64,000 bases of DNA. Source: Paenibacillus peoriae (GTDB lineage: Bacteria; Bacillota; Bacilli; Paenibacillales; Paenibacillaceae). The DNA lies in contig NZ_CP092831.1 in assembly GCF_022531965.1 (NCBI RefSeq), positions 15,001 through 79,000 of the forward strand. The letters run 5' to 3'. Shown here in pieces: positions 1-10,242 of the stretch. Made by a program: the position numbers and the translations under genes. The notes beneath the pieces are model-generated. The model was not told the DNA's origin and searched no databases. It saw only the letters and a program-made list of their open reading frames with translations. Each line of letters opens with the position of its first letter. The stretch's first letter is position 1.

Positions 1-1736
<1,736 letters not shown>

Positions 1737-1883
1737 TAAGATAAAACGCAATGAGTTTCGGATCCAGTTTTCAGGGTGTAAGTTTTGTATTGTATAAGCA
1801 CAAGTGGCTTATATGGAACAAGCGAACACACAGCATTTGGCGATGCTGATTCCTGAAAAAGAATTTGCTCAGCAGATTCATGT

Positions 1884-2000
1884 TTGGTGGCGATAGCGGA
1901 GGGGTTCCACACGTACCCATCCCGAACACGACCGTTAAGCCCTCCAGCGCCGATGGTACTTGGACCGCAGGGTCCTGGGAGAGTAGGACGTCGCCAAGCA
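1884..2000 (+). rRNA. rrf: 5S ribosomal RNA
   Basis: The roughly 117-base segment has typical Firmicute 5S sequence: the start TTTGGTGGCGATAGCGGAGG, the loop CCCATCCCGAACACGACCGT, and the 3' strand GGACGTCGCCAAGC, which pairs with the 5' end to close helix I. It follows the 23S gene in the same orientation and is followed at once by a strong terminator, so it ends the operon. The terminal bases are estimated from helix I pairing. Confidence 0.96.
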
Positions 2001-2006
2001 ACAGGT

Positions 2007-2046
2007 AAAGAGGACCATGATCTCAATGAGATCATGGTCCTCTTTT
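2007..2046 (+). terminator. rRNA operon terminator
   Basis: Arms 2007-2025 and 2027-2045 are perfect 19-base reverse complements and run into TCTTTT. Placed 6 bases after the 5S gene, this is the intrinsic terminator of the rRNA operon. Confidence 0.93.
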
Positions 2047-2233
2047 GCATATACGGATATTTTAGAAATATCCTTACAAAAGGAAGGTAACATTTTTGTT
2101 ACGGAATGTAAGAGTAAACCCTGTATAATATAGGTATTGAATCCCATACACACACGCTGCATTGTTGCAGAATTATGCAAACTCCATCATAGGATTTTTG
2201 TATAATCAATCAGGCTGGTAAGGAGGGAAGATC

Positions 2234-2653
2234 ATGCGGCGAAATAAATGGCTTGCTCTATTGGTGCTATTCAGTGTCGCTGTCGCGATTCTTACCGGGT
2301 GCGTGGAAGAGGAGCCTTCTTGGACATCGTTTGAGGGTGCTGCTAACGAGAAGACGTTTCCGGTTCCCAAAGAAGCTAGTAAAACCGATCGGGCCAGCAG
2401 TAATTCGGACATGGACTATGTTCGCTATGCACTGCCAGCGTTGAAGGAAAGTGATAGTCTACCTGCTCCTTATCTAGAGGAGATTGCAGCTTGGGGCTGG
2501 ACTGAGGAACCGAATCTATCGACCTCCAATCAGAAGGTGTTTCAGAAAAATAAACACATGGTGCATTTGTCTGTGCATGATGGTTCTTTTACTGTATTGG
2601 TTCCAAAAGACAGAAAGGCTGTTGTGAAGAGCAAAAGCGTGGATCTTAATTAG
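2234..2653 (+). CDS. Small predicted lipoprotein, function unknown
   Basis: The 139-residue product has a lipoprotein signal: MRRNK, a hydrophobic stretch at about residues 7-20, and the lipobox LTGC with Cys22 as lipidation site. The mature part is hydrophilic, acidic early and more basic at the end, with no motif I recognise. An AAGGAGGG ribosome site lies 7 bases before the ATG, and a TATAAT at 2201-2206 could be its -10 element. It stands alone between the rRNA operon and a minus-strand membrane gene. Membrane anchoring on the outer face is a fair inference; the role is unknown. Confidence 0.8.
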   Translation: MRRNKWLALLVLFSVAVAILTGCVEEEPSWTSFEGAANEKTFPVPKEASKTDRASSNSDMDYVRYALPALKESDSLPAPYLEEIAAWGWTEEPNLSTSNQKVFQKNKHMVHLSVHDGSFTVLVPKDRKAVVKSKSVDLN

Positions 2654-2736
2654 GAGTACGGTTTTCAACCGGTAAGCAGCATAGGACTTAATGTAGATCA
2701 TATTTATAGTAAACTCATAGCGTATCGTATGCTGTG

Positions 2737-2810
2737 TATAATGATGAATGATGAGATTGGATGTGGGGAAGCACTCAGAACTGCCGTTGAGTAGGGAGTA
2801 GCTTCCTTTT
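2737..2810 (+). ncRNA. Possible small transcript with terminator-like hairpin
   Basis: A TATAAT hexamer at 2737-2742 has no convincing -35 partner. About 25 bases on, GGAAGC/ACTC (2767-2776) pairs with GAGT/GCTTCC (2796-2806, one bulged A) and runs into TTTT. Promoter-like start plus hairpin in an otherwise gene-free stretch (2654-3017) suggests a short RNA, or simply the end of the lipoprotein transcript. Weakly supported. Confidence 0.25.
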
Positions 2811-2910
2811 ATATATTTGCATGTTGAATAATCTTTCTACATTTAACGAGGATAAAGTTGAGGGAAAGTTTACTTGATAAGAGAATAAAGCGATTATGGT
2901 TGTTAAGTCG

Positions 2911-2951
2911 CAAAAAAAGGAGTAACCGATTGAGGTTGCTCCTTTTTGCTT
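2911..2951. terminator. Bidirectional intrinsic terminator
   Basis: AAAAAGGAGTAACC pairs with GGTTGCTCCTTTTT around a 6-base loop, with one G-T pair. T-runs are present on both strands, so it can end transcripts coming from the lipoprotein side (plus) and from the membrane gene at 3018-3545 (minus). Confidence 0.85.
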
Positions 2952-3017
2952 CAGTCTAGATCGTTGTAGGTAGTTCAGATCCGAATTTTTTATCTGTACG
3001 GATATGAGTGGTTAGAT

Positions 3018-3545
3018 TTACTGTTGATAATATGAGGCATCTTCATCGGTAAACTTCAACATGCCGTCTTTTCTCTCGCCCGTAAGCCGACTGAGGATGT
3101 ATAGACGCGGTGCAATAAGCCATAGATGCCAGAAGAGTAAGGATACCGTAAAGGCTGGTGGAGACCAGAGAATGAATACGCCTGATAAGCAGATACCGAT
3201 CCAGAGGGTATGTATGTGCACACGACGAAAGATGCTATAGCCTATGTACTGGTCTGTCATATAGCCTAGCCAGGGTAACTTACGGTGGAATGCCCAGCGT
3301 TTGCGGAAGGATGCTCCGCCACCGATGTATAGGACAGATCGTGAGATTACGAAGTGTACCCATAAGGTAAGGAAAAAGGCAAGAGCAAACAAAAACACGC
3401 TAGTCCAGGAAAAGGCAAGAAGCAGAAAGAGAAGCATAATAATAGGCAGTGAAATATGACTCCATACTAGTTGACGCGGTATACTGATTTTTTTAATGAG
3501 CTTGTAGTGATAGTAGGTAGCTTTGGTTCCGGTTTCCTCTGTCAT
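3018..3545 (-). CDS. Four-helix membrane protein of unknown function
   Basis: The 175-residue product has a short basic N-terminus and two hydrophobic pairs, about residues 29-70 and 112-150, giving about four membrane helices. Between the pairs is a basic loop rich in Arg, Trp and Tyr, and the tail is hydrophilic. I recognise no family motif. On the minus strand the ATG is preceded by AAAGGA at normal spacing, and the gene ends at the bidirectional terminator 2911-2951. It is transcribed against the surrounding genes and separates the rRNA operon from csfB, a place that in B. subtilis has no such gene. Confidence 0.75.
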   Translation of the reverse strand: MTEETGTKATYYHYKLIKKISIPRQLVWSHISLPIIMLLFLLLAFSWTSVFLFALAFFLTLWVHFVISRSVLYIGGGASFRKRWAFHRKLPWLGYMTDQYIGYSIFRRVHIHTLWIGICLSGVFILWSPPAFTVSLLFWHLWLIAPRLYILSRLTGERKDGMLKFTDEDASYYQQ

Positions 3546-3886
3546 GCGAACAGTCCTTTCATTAATCTACTGCATCACAAGTGGCTTCCCGTCCACAGCC
3601 GGAAAAAGGGACGGTACTTCGCTCATGCCGCTTTAAATAAGCATTTAATCGTTTTTGTAGAAATACAGAATGATCGACATCCAGTGTTAGCTAGCCTACT
3701 CTATAATTACTGGAAAAGCTATCACTGATGAAGTGTTCAAGGCTCCGATGAAAGGGTATCCATACATAAGAGCTTTTCTTATTATATCGGCATAGACGGC
3801 TGTTTTTTAAACATACGGGGTACAAACACCATAATGGCCCAGGAGGAATATATATAGAGTATATCGTCAAACTGAGCTATGAAAAG
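3546..3886. other. Non-coding stretch between membrane gene and csfB
   Basis: No gene is supported here. A plus-strand open frame entering from 3471 has no ribosome site and mostly overlaps the minus-strand gene. CCGTCC and GGACGG near 3590-3616 form a 6-bp hairpin with a 14-base loop and no T-run. The right part is very AT-rich and leads into the csfB promoter. Confidence 0.5.
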
Positions 3887-3916
3887 GTTTAAAATAGTAG
3901 AAAGTGCCCCATACTA
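3887..3916 (+). promoter_or_regulatory. Forespore (sigma-F/sigma-G type) promoter of csfB
   Basis: GTTTA at 3887-3891 fits the sigma-F -35 pattern GYWTA. CATACTA at 3910-3916 is a perfect sigma-G -10, 18 bases downstream. Read as sigma-F, the -10 decamer 3907-3916 matches at the conserved A, A and TA positions but lacks GG. csfB is forespore-expressed in B. subtilis, which fits. Assigned by eye. Confidence 0.5.
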
Positions 3917-3944
3917 ATAGTAAAAGAAACAAGGTGGGATGGAT

Positions 3945-4130
3945 ATGCATGATCAAGGCGGCCACCGCTGTATTATATGCGGACAGCACAAGCATGAAGG
4001 CATTTTTATCGTTTCCGAGTTTATCTGTGATACGTGTGAAGCTGAAATGGTACACACGGATGCAACTGATGCCAAATATCATTTTTTTATTGATCAACTA
4101 AAGCAAATCTGGGTACAGAAAAATGCATAA
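3945..4130 (+). CDS. csfB: Anti-sigma-G factor Gin (CsfB)
   Basis: The 61-residue protein has two CxxC zinc-binding pairs, CIIC near residue 9 and CDTC near residue 29, followed by a C-terminal helix with YHFFIDQLKQIW. That matches B. subtilis CsfB/Gin in length and pattern (CVIC...CLDC...YAFYVKKLKSI). Gin binds sigma-G and holds it inactive until engulfment finishes. The ATG at 3945 is preferred to 3939 because AAGGTGGG abuts 3939 but sits 7 bases before 3945. In B. subtilis csfB also lies just after an rRNA operon and upstream of yaaO and tmk; the xpaC and yaaN genes found between them there are absent here. Confidence 0.9.
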   Translation: MHDQGGHRCIICGQHKHEGIFIVSEFICDTCEAEMVHTDATDAKYHFFIDQLKQIWVQKNA

Positions 4131-4167
4131 TATCCTTTGCTAATTAGTCTTTGAAGGATTGGCATTC

Positions 4168-4194
4168 AAGGTCTGTCGATACGGGCCTTTTTTT
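4168..4194 (+). terminator. Terminator after csfB
   Basis: AAGGTCTG pairs with CGGGCCTT (two G-T pairs) around a 6-base loop and is followed by a T-run ending at 4194. Confidence 0.75.
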
Positions 4195-4273
4195 CTGTGA
4201 GTAAAAGTAGGATTCCGCTTGATTTTACGATAAAATAAGGTTGATATAAAGCTTTGTTTGGAAGGATTGCAGA

Positions 4274-5857
4274 ATGATGGGGAAAAAGGCGGTACACGCA
4301 CCATTAATGGAAGCCCTAATACGTTACCGGACTCAGGGCAATGCTTCTTTCCATGTGCCCGGTCATAAAAATGGACAAGTATATGAGCATGAAAATATTG
4401 CATCTCTGTTGCAAGAAGTGATGTCTATTGATGCGACAGAAATTACTGGACTGGATGATTTGCATCACCCAGAAGATGTGATTCGTGAAGGGCAAGAGCT
4501 GGCTGCAAAGTGTTTTGGTGCTGAAGAGAGCTTTTGGCTAATTGGAGGAAGCACCGTCGGTAATTTGGCTATGATTTTAACTGTATGTACGGAGCCGGGA
4601 GATCTACTGCTGGTACAGAGAAATGTACACAAATCTGTCCTGAACGGTCTCATGCTGTCAGGGGCTAATGCGGTATTCCTGGATCCGGAAATAGATACAC
4701 TGAGCGGATTGGCGGTTGCCCCAACGACGGATACAATAAAGGCTGCACTGAAGACATATCCTTCGGCAAAAGGGGTGTTACTTACACTACCTAATTACTA
4801 TGGGATGGGACATGACCTAACGGCAACGGCTAAGGTCTGTCATGCAGCCCATGTGCCGCTATTGGTAGATGAGGCCCACGGTGCCCATTATGGGCTGCAT
4901 CCTCGTTTGCCAGCCTCTGCGCTATCCTGCGGGGCTGATGTAGTCGTCCAATCGACACATAAAATGCTCCCAGCCATGACCATGGGGGCCATGTTACATG
5001 TGCAGGGAAAGAGAATTCATCGGGAACTACTTCGTCAGCGACTGGCGATGGTGCAAAGCTCTAGCCCTTCTTATCCGTTAATGGCTTCATTGGATTTGGC
5101 AAGATGGTATATAGAGGCGTATGGAGCAGATGCCTTTACCATGGGCTTAGCGGCAGTAGATGCTTTTAGAAAGGGCCTGGAGCAGCTCCCGCGCTTTCGC
5201 TTGTTAGAATCTACACAGCAGGCACTAGAGGGGGAATACGCTCACAGGGGAACCTCTGAGGTCCTAGAAAGGGCTGAGGAGGGAATAAGCAGATATTCAA
5301 CCCAGGATCCCTTTAAATTGGTGCTGTATGATACATGGGGTATACTGGATGGATTTGAACTCAAGCACGAATTGGAGACTTACGGATGTGTTCCAGAGAT
5401 GAGCGACGAAAAACATGTTGTTTTATTGTTTACGTTAGGCTCTACGGCTAAGGATGCGAGTCACCTGTTGCAGGCTCTTGTGCATATAAATAATGATATA
5501 AGATTTAAGGAGACGGCTGGTGAGCCGGGGCCAACGGAAAAAGAGCAGCAAAGACTCGAATTAGATTTTTCCACGTGGAACAATGATAGAATGAAGGGAT
5601 ACTCTATTCCGGTGCCGTTTGGGCTTCGACCGATTAGCCCCGATCAGATGGAGACGGTGCCTGTAGAGGAATGCGCTGGCAGGGTAGCGGCCGAAATGAT
5701 TATCCCGTATCCTCCAGGTATTCCACTGCTATATGCAGGAGAAACGATCACAGAAGCGATTGCACTGCGGATGGGTCGTCTACGTAAGCTGGGAGCCAAA
5801 TGGCACGGGGTAGCAGATGAAAGTATGCTTACAATTCGGGTATTCCGTTTACAATAA
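4274..5857 (+). CDS. Orn/Lys/Arg decarboxylase family protein (YaaO-like)
   Basis: The 527-residue product is a PLP-dependent fold-type I enzyme of the Orn/Lys/Arg decarboxylase major family. It starts with the typical PGHKNG segment (about residues 29-34). The PLP-binding lysine is in STHKM, Lys230, preceded by the cofactor Asp in VDEAHGAHYG (about residue 203). A C-terminal domain with IPYPPGIPLLYAGE (about 478-491) is typical of the family. Substrate cannot be read from sequence; relatives act on arginine, lysine or ornithine in polyamine synthesis. The usual product at this locus (YaaO) is somewhat shorter, about 480 residues. The start follows GGAAGGA. It precedes tmk as in B. subtilis. 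Confidence 0.9.
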   Translation: MMGKKAVHAPLMEALIRYRTQGNASFHVPGHKNGQVYEHENIASLLQEVMSIDATEITGLDDLHHPEDVIREGQELAAKCFGAEESFWLIGGSTVGNLAMILTVCTEPGDLLLVQRNVHKSVLNGLMLSGANAVFLDPEIDTLSGLAVAPTTDTIKAALKTYPSAKGVLLTLPNYYGMGHDLTATAKVCHAAHVPLLVDEAHGAHYGLHPRLPASALSCGADVVVQSTHKMLPAMTMGAMLHVQGKRIHRELLRQRLAMVQSSSPSYPLMASLDLARWYIEAYGADAFTMGLAAVDAFRKGLEQLPRFRLLESTQQALEGEYAHRGTSEVLERAEEGISRYSTQDPFKLVLYDTWGILDGFELKHELETYGCVPEMSDEKHVVLLFTLGSTAKDASHLLQALVHINNDIRFKETAGEPGPTEKEQQRLELDFSTWNNDRMKGYSIPVPFGLRPISPDQMETVPVEECAGRVAAEMIIPYPPGIPLLYAGETITEAIALRMGRLRKLGAKWHGVADESMLTIRVFRLQ

Positions 5858-5960
5858 AGATTAGATACTAGAGACTTAACAAATACAGAAGACTGAATAA
5901 AAGAAGCATACGTAGCCTGTGGGTGACTTTTATTTTTCAGACAGGAAAGCAGGGAATAAC

Positions 5961-6608
5961 ATGAATCGCAAAGGCATTTTTATTACACTGGAGGGGGGAG
6001 ACGGCTCCGGTAAAACAACTATGATTCAACGGCTGGCGAAGTTTATGGAGGAAGAAGGCTATCCAGTCATCACGACAAGGGAGCCGGGTGGCATCGAAAT
6101 TTCCGAAAAGATTCGTTCTATCATTTTGGACCCTGCTCATACCAGTATGGATGCTCGAACAGAGGCACTTTTATACGCGGCGGCACGGCGTCAGCATTTG
6201 GTGGAGAAGGTAAAGCCGGCTATTGAACAGGGAGCTATCGTATTATGTGATCGTTTTGTGGATAGTAGCTTAGTCTATCAAGGATTTGCAAGAGGAATCG
6301 GAATTGAAGAGGTAGCTTCAATTAATCGCTTTGCGGTAGATGATTGGGAGCCGGATGTCACATTTTATCTGGATATTGAGCCCGAACTGGGATTGGCAAG
6401 AATTAGTGCGTCACGAGGAGCAGAAATGGACCGCCTCGACATGGAGAGTATATCGTTTCACCATAAGGTGCGAGAGGCATATTTGGAGTTGGCTCGCAAA
6501 TTTCCGGAGCGAATTACAATTGTTGATGCATCTCCGGCGCCAGAGCAGGTGGAGCAAGTATTGAAGGATTTGCTGAAAACACGGTTTGCTCAGAATTTTA
6601 GCATATAA
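5961..6608 (+). CDS. tmk: Thymidylate kinase
   Basis: The 215-residue enzyme phosphorylates dTMP to dTDP for DNA synthesis. The P-loop GGDGSGKT is at residues 12-19, the DR(F) substrate motif is in LCDRFVDSS (about residues 92-100), and TREPGG occurs near residue 39. I chose ATG 5961, after AGGGA, because family members start MxGxFITLEG; the longer frame from 5919 adds 14 residues without support. It begins a run tmk-darA-yaaR-holB-ricT-yabA in the same order as B. subtilis. Confidence 0.96.
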   Translation: MNRKGIFITLEGGDGSGKTTMIQRLAKFMEEEGYPVITTREPGGIEISEKIRSIILDPAHTSMDARTEALLYAAARRQHLVEKVKPAIEQGAIVLCDRFVDSSLVYQGFARGIGIEEVASINRFAVDDWEPDVTFYLDIEPELGLARISASRGAEMDRLDMESISFHHKVREAYLELARKFPERITIVDASPAPEQVEQVLKDLLKTRFAQNFSI

Positions 6609-6658
6609 TTGTCGAAGGATATACGGTAAAATTGAGCTAGGGACAAGGTTGTCTCTAA

Positions 6659-7012
<354 letters not shown>

Positions 7013-7209
7013 ATCTACACAATAGGGCCTATTCTGCCGATATGATAGGGGAATCGCCTGTATCTTCCTGCATGATGGGAATGAGGGCAGATCTACTAAA
7101 ACGGCAGCGCTACAGCGCAGTCCCCGGAAAGCCGAAGAAACCCTGAGTTCTAGGTTGAACTGTTCATGAAGGGGGAAAGTGGAAGCATCCGGGGAGAAAG
7201 CAGGTTTAT

Positions 7210-7653
7210 ATGAAAATAAATCCGGGCTATCGCCCTTTACAAAGTACATTGTCTACAAATGAAATGAGTGCAAAGCCAATTCAGCCCAAGAGCTTCTCCG
7301 ACGTTATGCAGCAAAATGGTGAGCAAGCTTCGCAGGAGGAATTGAATCGGCGCTTTAAGGAAATACAAATGCAGGGAGATCGTCTTGCACGTTCAATGAC
7401 GATTCGTGAGCTGAAGGCCTATAAGATGCTGGTTAAACGGTTTTTGGAAGATACCGTTCGGCGAGGTGTGTCCATGAAGGACACGAAGGGCTGGGATCGC
7501 CGGGGACGCAGCAAACGTTATAAGCTGATTGATGAAGTGGATGAGCTGTTGCTCAAAATGGCAGATGAACTGCTCGAAACCGAGCAAGGCAAGATTGAGC
7601 TTTTGCAAGGGGTCGGTGAGATCAGAGGATTGCTAATTAATCTCTCATTTTAA
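7210..7653 (+). CDS. yaaR: YaaR family protein (DUF327)
   Basis: The 147-residue protein is a soluble helical member of the YaaR/DUF327 family, recognised by the C-terminal part containing KRYKLIDEVDELLLKMADEL and the final GEIRGLLINL, and by its position between darA and holB. The N-terminal 40 residues are polar and likely disordered. The biochemical role is unknown. The ATG follows AGCAGG; the 197 bases separating it from darA hold no supported gene. Confidence 0.85.
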   Translation: MKINPGYRPLQSTLSTNEMSAKPIQPKSFSDVMQQNGEQASQEELNRRFKEIQMQGDRLARSMTIRELKAYKMLVKRFLEDTVRRGVSMKDTKGWDRRGRSKRYKLIDEVDELLLKMADELLETEQGKIELLQGVGEIRGLLINLSF

Positions 7654-7700
7654 TGCAGACTTATGTTATAAATGAATACAGACGGGCTATTGCCACGAAG

Positions 7701-7739
7701 AAATAATCTGCTTGCTGATCATGCTGGCAGATTATTTTT
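7701..7739 (+). terminator. Terminator after yaaR
   Basis: AAATAATCTGC (7701-7711) pairs with GCAGATTATTT (7727-7737), followed by T residues. It separates yaaR from holB, so holB probably has its own promoter or depends on read-through. Confidence 0.85.
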
Positions 7740-7814
7740 GACTATGTACATGCCTGGAAGAACAACGATTTGCCGATGGATCACAGTTGTTTTCAGTGGA
7801 GAAAGTGAGGAAAT

Positions 7815-8810
7815 ATGTCTTTTCAACATATAATGGGCCAGGATGTAGCCAAAAAAATGCTGCAAAGTGCACTACGGAATCATACGGTCAACCATGCCTA
7901 TGTTTTTAGCGGGCCGCCGGGAAGCGGGCAGATGAACATGGCGCAGATCTTTGCTAAGGCTTTATTTTGTGAGCGACAGACGGACGATGCATGTGGGGAG
8001 TGTTTGTCATGCCGCAAGGTAGAGCACGGGAATCATCCAGATTTGCATATTGTAGAGCCGGATGGAGCTACGATTAAAATTGATCAGATTCGCGGGCTTC
8101 AACGTATATTTTCTTACAAATCTGAAAGCTCCAATCCGAAGGTATATATCATCCGACAGGCGGATACCATGACAGTGCAAGCTGCTAATAGCTTACTTAA
8201 ATTTCTGGAGGAGCCCCAAATTCCAGTGGTCGGTATACTCATTTCTGAAAATGGACAGGCGTTGCTGCCTACGATTCAATCACGGACGCAGCAGGTTCCT
8301 TTCCACGCTTTACAGCCGGAGGTGATGATGCAGGCATTAATTGGGGAAGGCTATACGGCAGGGCTTGTCCGGTCGGTCGTTCATATTGCTTCAGGACTGG
8401 AATCATGTAGAGAAATTCTCCAGCAGAATTGGTTTGCAGAAATTAGAAACGTAGTGTTACAATTAGTGAAGGAGTCCATGAGTCGGGGGAGCTCGTCTAT
8501 TATTCTGGCTCAACAGAAGATTTTTAAAACTGGACTTTCTGAACACCTGGATATTCTGTTTCATCTGTTTCATTTGTGGTTTAAGGATATGCTTCATTTC
8601 CGTTACGGAAGGCACGAAAGCATTGTTTTCATAGATCATTTGGAGTCCGTCTCCAAATTGGCAATCACCCGCAGCACGGAACAATGGGTCTCTTATATGG
8701 ATTTGGCCGCGAATTGCAGGAAGAAGCTCCGTTTTCACGTCAACGGGCAGTTATGCGTGGAGCAGCTTCTGATTGGGTTGTCCGATACAAGCGGTTCTAT
8801 CACCGGCTAA
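7815..8810 (+). CDS. holB: DNA polymerase III delta' subunit
   Basis: The 331-residue clamp-loader subunit has the opening FQHIMGQDVAKKML, HAYVFSGPPGSG and a zinc site (CERQTDDACGECLSC, about residues 52-66), with sensor-type LLPTIQSRTQQ near residue 155. The Walker A lysine is replaced: GPPGSGQMN has Gln39, and the usual SRC motif reads SRT. Loss of ATP binding is known for delta' subunits, so this need not mean loss of function. The ATG follows GTGAGGAA. Same position as in B. subtilis. Confidence 0.93.
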   Translation: MSFQHIMGQDVAKKMLQSALRNHTVNHAYVFSGPPGSGQMNMAQIFAKALFCERQTDDACGECLSCRKVEHGNHPDLHIVEPDGATIKIDQIRGLQRIFSYKSESSNPKVYIIRQADTMTVQAANSLLKFLEEPQIPVVGILISENGQALLPTIQSRTQQVPFHALQPEVMMQALIGEGYTAGLVRSVVHIASGLESCREILQQNWFAEIRNVVLQLVKESMSRGSSSIILAQQKIFKTGLSEHLDILFHLFHLWFKDMLHFRYGRHESIVFIDHLESVSKLAITRSTEQWVSYMDLAANCRKKLRFHVNGQLCVEQLLIGLSDTSGSITG

Positions 8811-8948
8811 CAGGAAGGCGCGCTTGTTCCACTCTGCACAATCCGCGACGCCAGGTTCCCGGTTTGTGCGACAGTGAGACTTCAATTGCGGCCATTCGTA
8901 CAATGTCGGCTTCAAATGAGGTTTAGTGGCATACAAGGGGGTTAATTT

Positions 8949-9749
8949 TTGTATAGTGTAGTGGGTGTCCGTTTCAAGAAGGCGGGCAAGACTTATTATT
9001 TTGATCCGCTGGATCTTCCAGTGGAGAAAGAAAACTGTGTCATTGTAGAGACCGCGCGCGGTATTGAATATGGCAAGGTTGTAGTGGGCAAAAAAGAGGT
9101 AAATGATTCGGATGTTGTCCTGCCCTTAAAAAAAGTCATTCGTATTGCTGGGGATGATGACGCTCTTGTGGTAGAAGAGAATAAATTAGCGGCCAAGGAT
9201 GCATTCGGCACGTGTTTAAATAAAATTAAAGACCATGGCCTTAAAATGAAATTGGTAGATGTAGAATTTACATTTGACCGCAATAAGATCATTTTTTATT
9301 TTACGGCAGAGGGTCGAGTAGATTTTCGAGAGCTTGTAAAGGACTTGGCCAGTATTTTTCGTACACGGATCGAGCTGCGGCAGATCGGCGTACGGGATGA
9401 GGCTAAAATGCTTGGCGGAATTGGACCTTGTGGACGTATTCTGTGTTGCTCCTCATGGCTGGGGGATTTTGAGCCGGTATCTATTAAGATGGCGAAGGAT
9501 CAGAGTTTGTCGCTGAATCCGACGAAGATTTCCGGGTTGTGCGGGAGATTGATGTGCTGTCTCAAGTTTGAACATGATAACTACGAAAGTATGCGAGAAG
9601 AGCTACCTCAGGTGGGTAAGATGGTTATCACCTCTTTGGGGGAAGGTAAAGTCGTAGGTGTGAATGCAGGTCATCGCACGGTGCATGTTCAACTGTTTGA
9701 GATCAGTAAGGTCAAGGAACTTCCAATGGACGATGTAGTCGTCAAGTAA
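8949..9749 (+). CDS. ricT: RicT (YaaT), PSP1-domain subunit of the Y-complex
   Basis: The 266-residue protein starts at TTG 8949 after AAGGGGG. It carries the PSP1 domain with two cysteine clusters of identical form, CxxxxCC, at Cys161/166/167 and Cys198/203/204, in GPCGRILCC and GLCGRLMCC. In B. subtilis RicA, RicF and RicT form a complex with [4Fe-4S] clusters that promotes RNase Y processing and affects sporulation, competence and biofilm formation. Partners RicA and RicF are not in this window. It follows holB by 138 bases and precedes yabA by 27. Confidence 0.93.
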   Translation: MYSVVGVRFKKAGKTYYFDPLDLPVEKENCVIVETARGIEYGKVVVGKKEVNDSDVVLPLKKVIRIAGDDDALVVEENKLAAKDAFGTCLNKIKDHGLKMKLVDVEFTFDRNKIIFYFTAEGRVDFRELVKDLASIFRTRIELRQIGVRDEAKMLGGIGPCGRILCCSSWLGDFEPVSIKMAKDQSLSLNPTKISGLCGRLMCCLKFEHDNYESMREELPQVGKMVITSLGEGKVVGVNAGHRTVHVQLFEISKVKELPMDDVVVK

Positions 9750-9776
9750 ACCATTAGGTTGCTTCGGGGTGGAAAC

Positions 9777-10151
9777 TTGGATAAATTAAATGTTTTTGCG
9801 CGTATTCACGAAATGGAAACCCAAATGGGACAGTTGCATAGCGATCTGGGTGAATTGAAACTGGCAGTTAAAGAGCTGCTGGAGGAAAATCAACGACTAA
9901 CGATTGAAAACGAACAGGTGCGCAAGATGCTCAAACGTGAAACCTCTGGAGAAGAAAAGACGGCAAACAAGCCGAAGCTTCCTCCTCCGATCGTCATTAA
10001 GGATGAAGGGCAAACGGGTGAGGTCGTGGGCGAAGGCTACGACAATCTAGCAAGGCTGTATCATGAAGGATTTCATATATGCAACGTGTATTACGGACAT
10101 TTGCGAACGGAAGGCGATTGCCTCTTCTGTCTGTCATTTTTGAATAAATAA
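9777..10151 (+). CDS. yabA: Replication initiation control protein YabA
   Basis: The 124-residue protein has an N-terminal leucine-zipper-like coiled coil (about residues 8-52), a polar Pro-rich linker and a C-terminal zinc domain with HxxxHxC and CLFC (about residues 99-119). YabA binds DnaA and DnaN and restrains initiation. I chose TTG 9777 ([10 protein letters not shown]), preceded by GGGGTGG, since B. subtilis YabA also starts MDK; the longer frame from 9759 adds six residues. The terminator right after ends this transcript. Confidence 0.92.
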   Translation: MDKLNVFARIHEMETQMGQLHSDLGELKLAVKELLEENQRLTIENEQVRKMLKRETSGEEKTANKPKLPPPIVIKDEGQTGEVVGEGYDNLARLYHEGFHICNVYYGHLRTEGDCLFCLSFLNK

Positions 10152-10155
10152 AAAC

Positions 10156-10189
10156 AAGCCGTAGGAGCAAGATGCCTACGGCTTTTTTT
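10156..10189 (+). terminator. Terminator after yabA
   Basis: AAGCCGTAGG (10156-10165) pairs perfectly with CCTACGGCTT (10175-10184), then a T-run. Confidence 0.92.
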
Positions 10190-10242
10190 GTAGGGAAGTA
10201 TGAGTGAAAAGCGACTTTGGTTATAAAAGATGGGAGAGCACT

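Noticed and set aside
3471..3728. 85-codon plus-strand frame across the end of the membrane gene
   Set aside because: No ribosome site; half lies antisense to the membrane gene and the product has no plausible features.
7041..7150. Short frame of about 33 codons between darA and yaaR
   Set aside because: No ribosome site, and nothing in the product suggests a real peptide.
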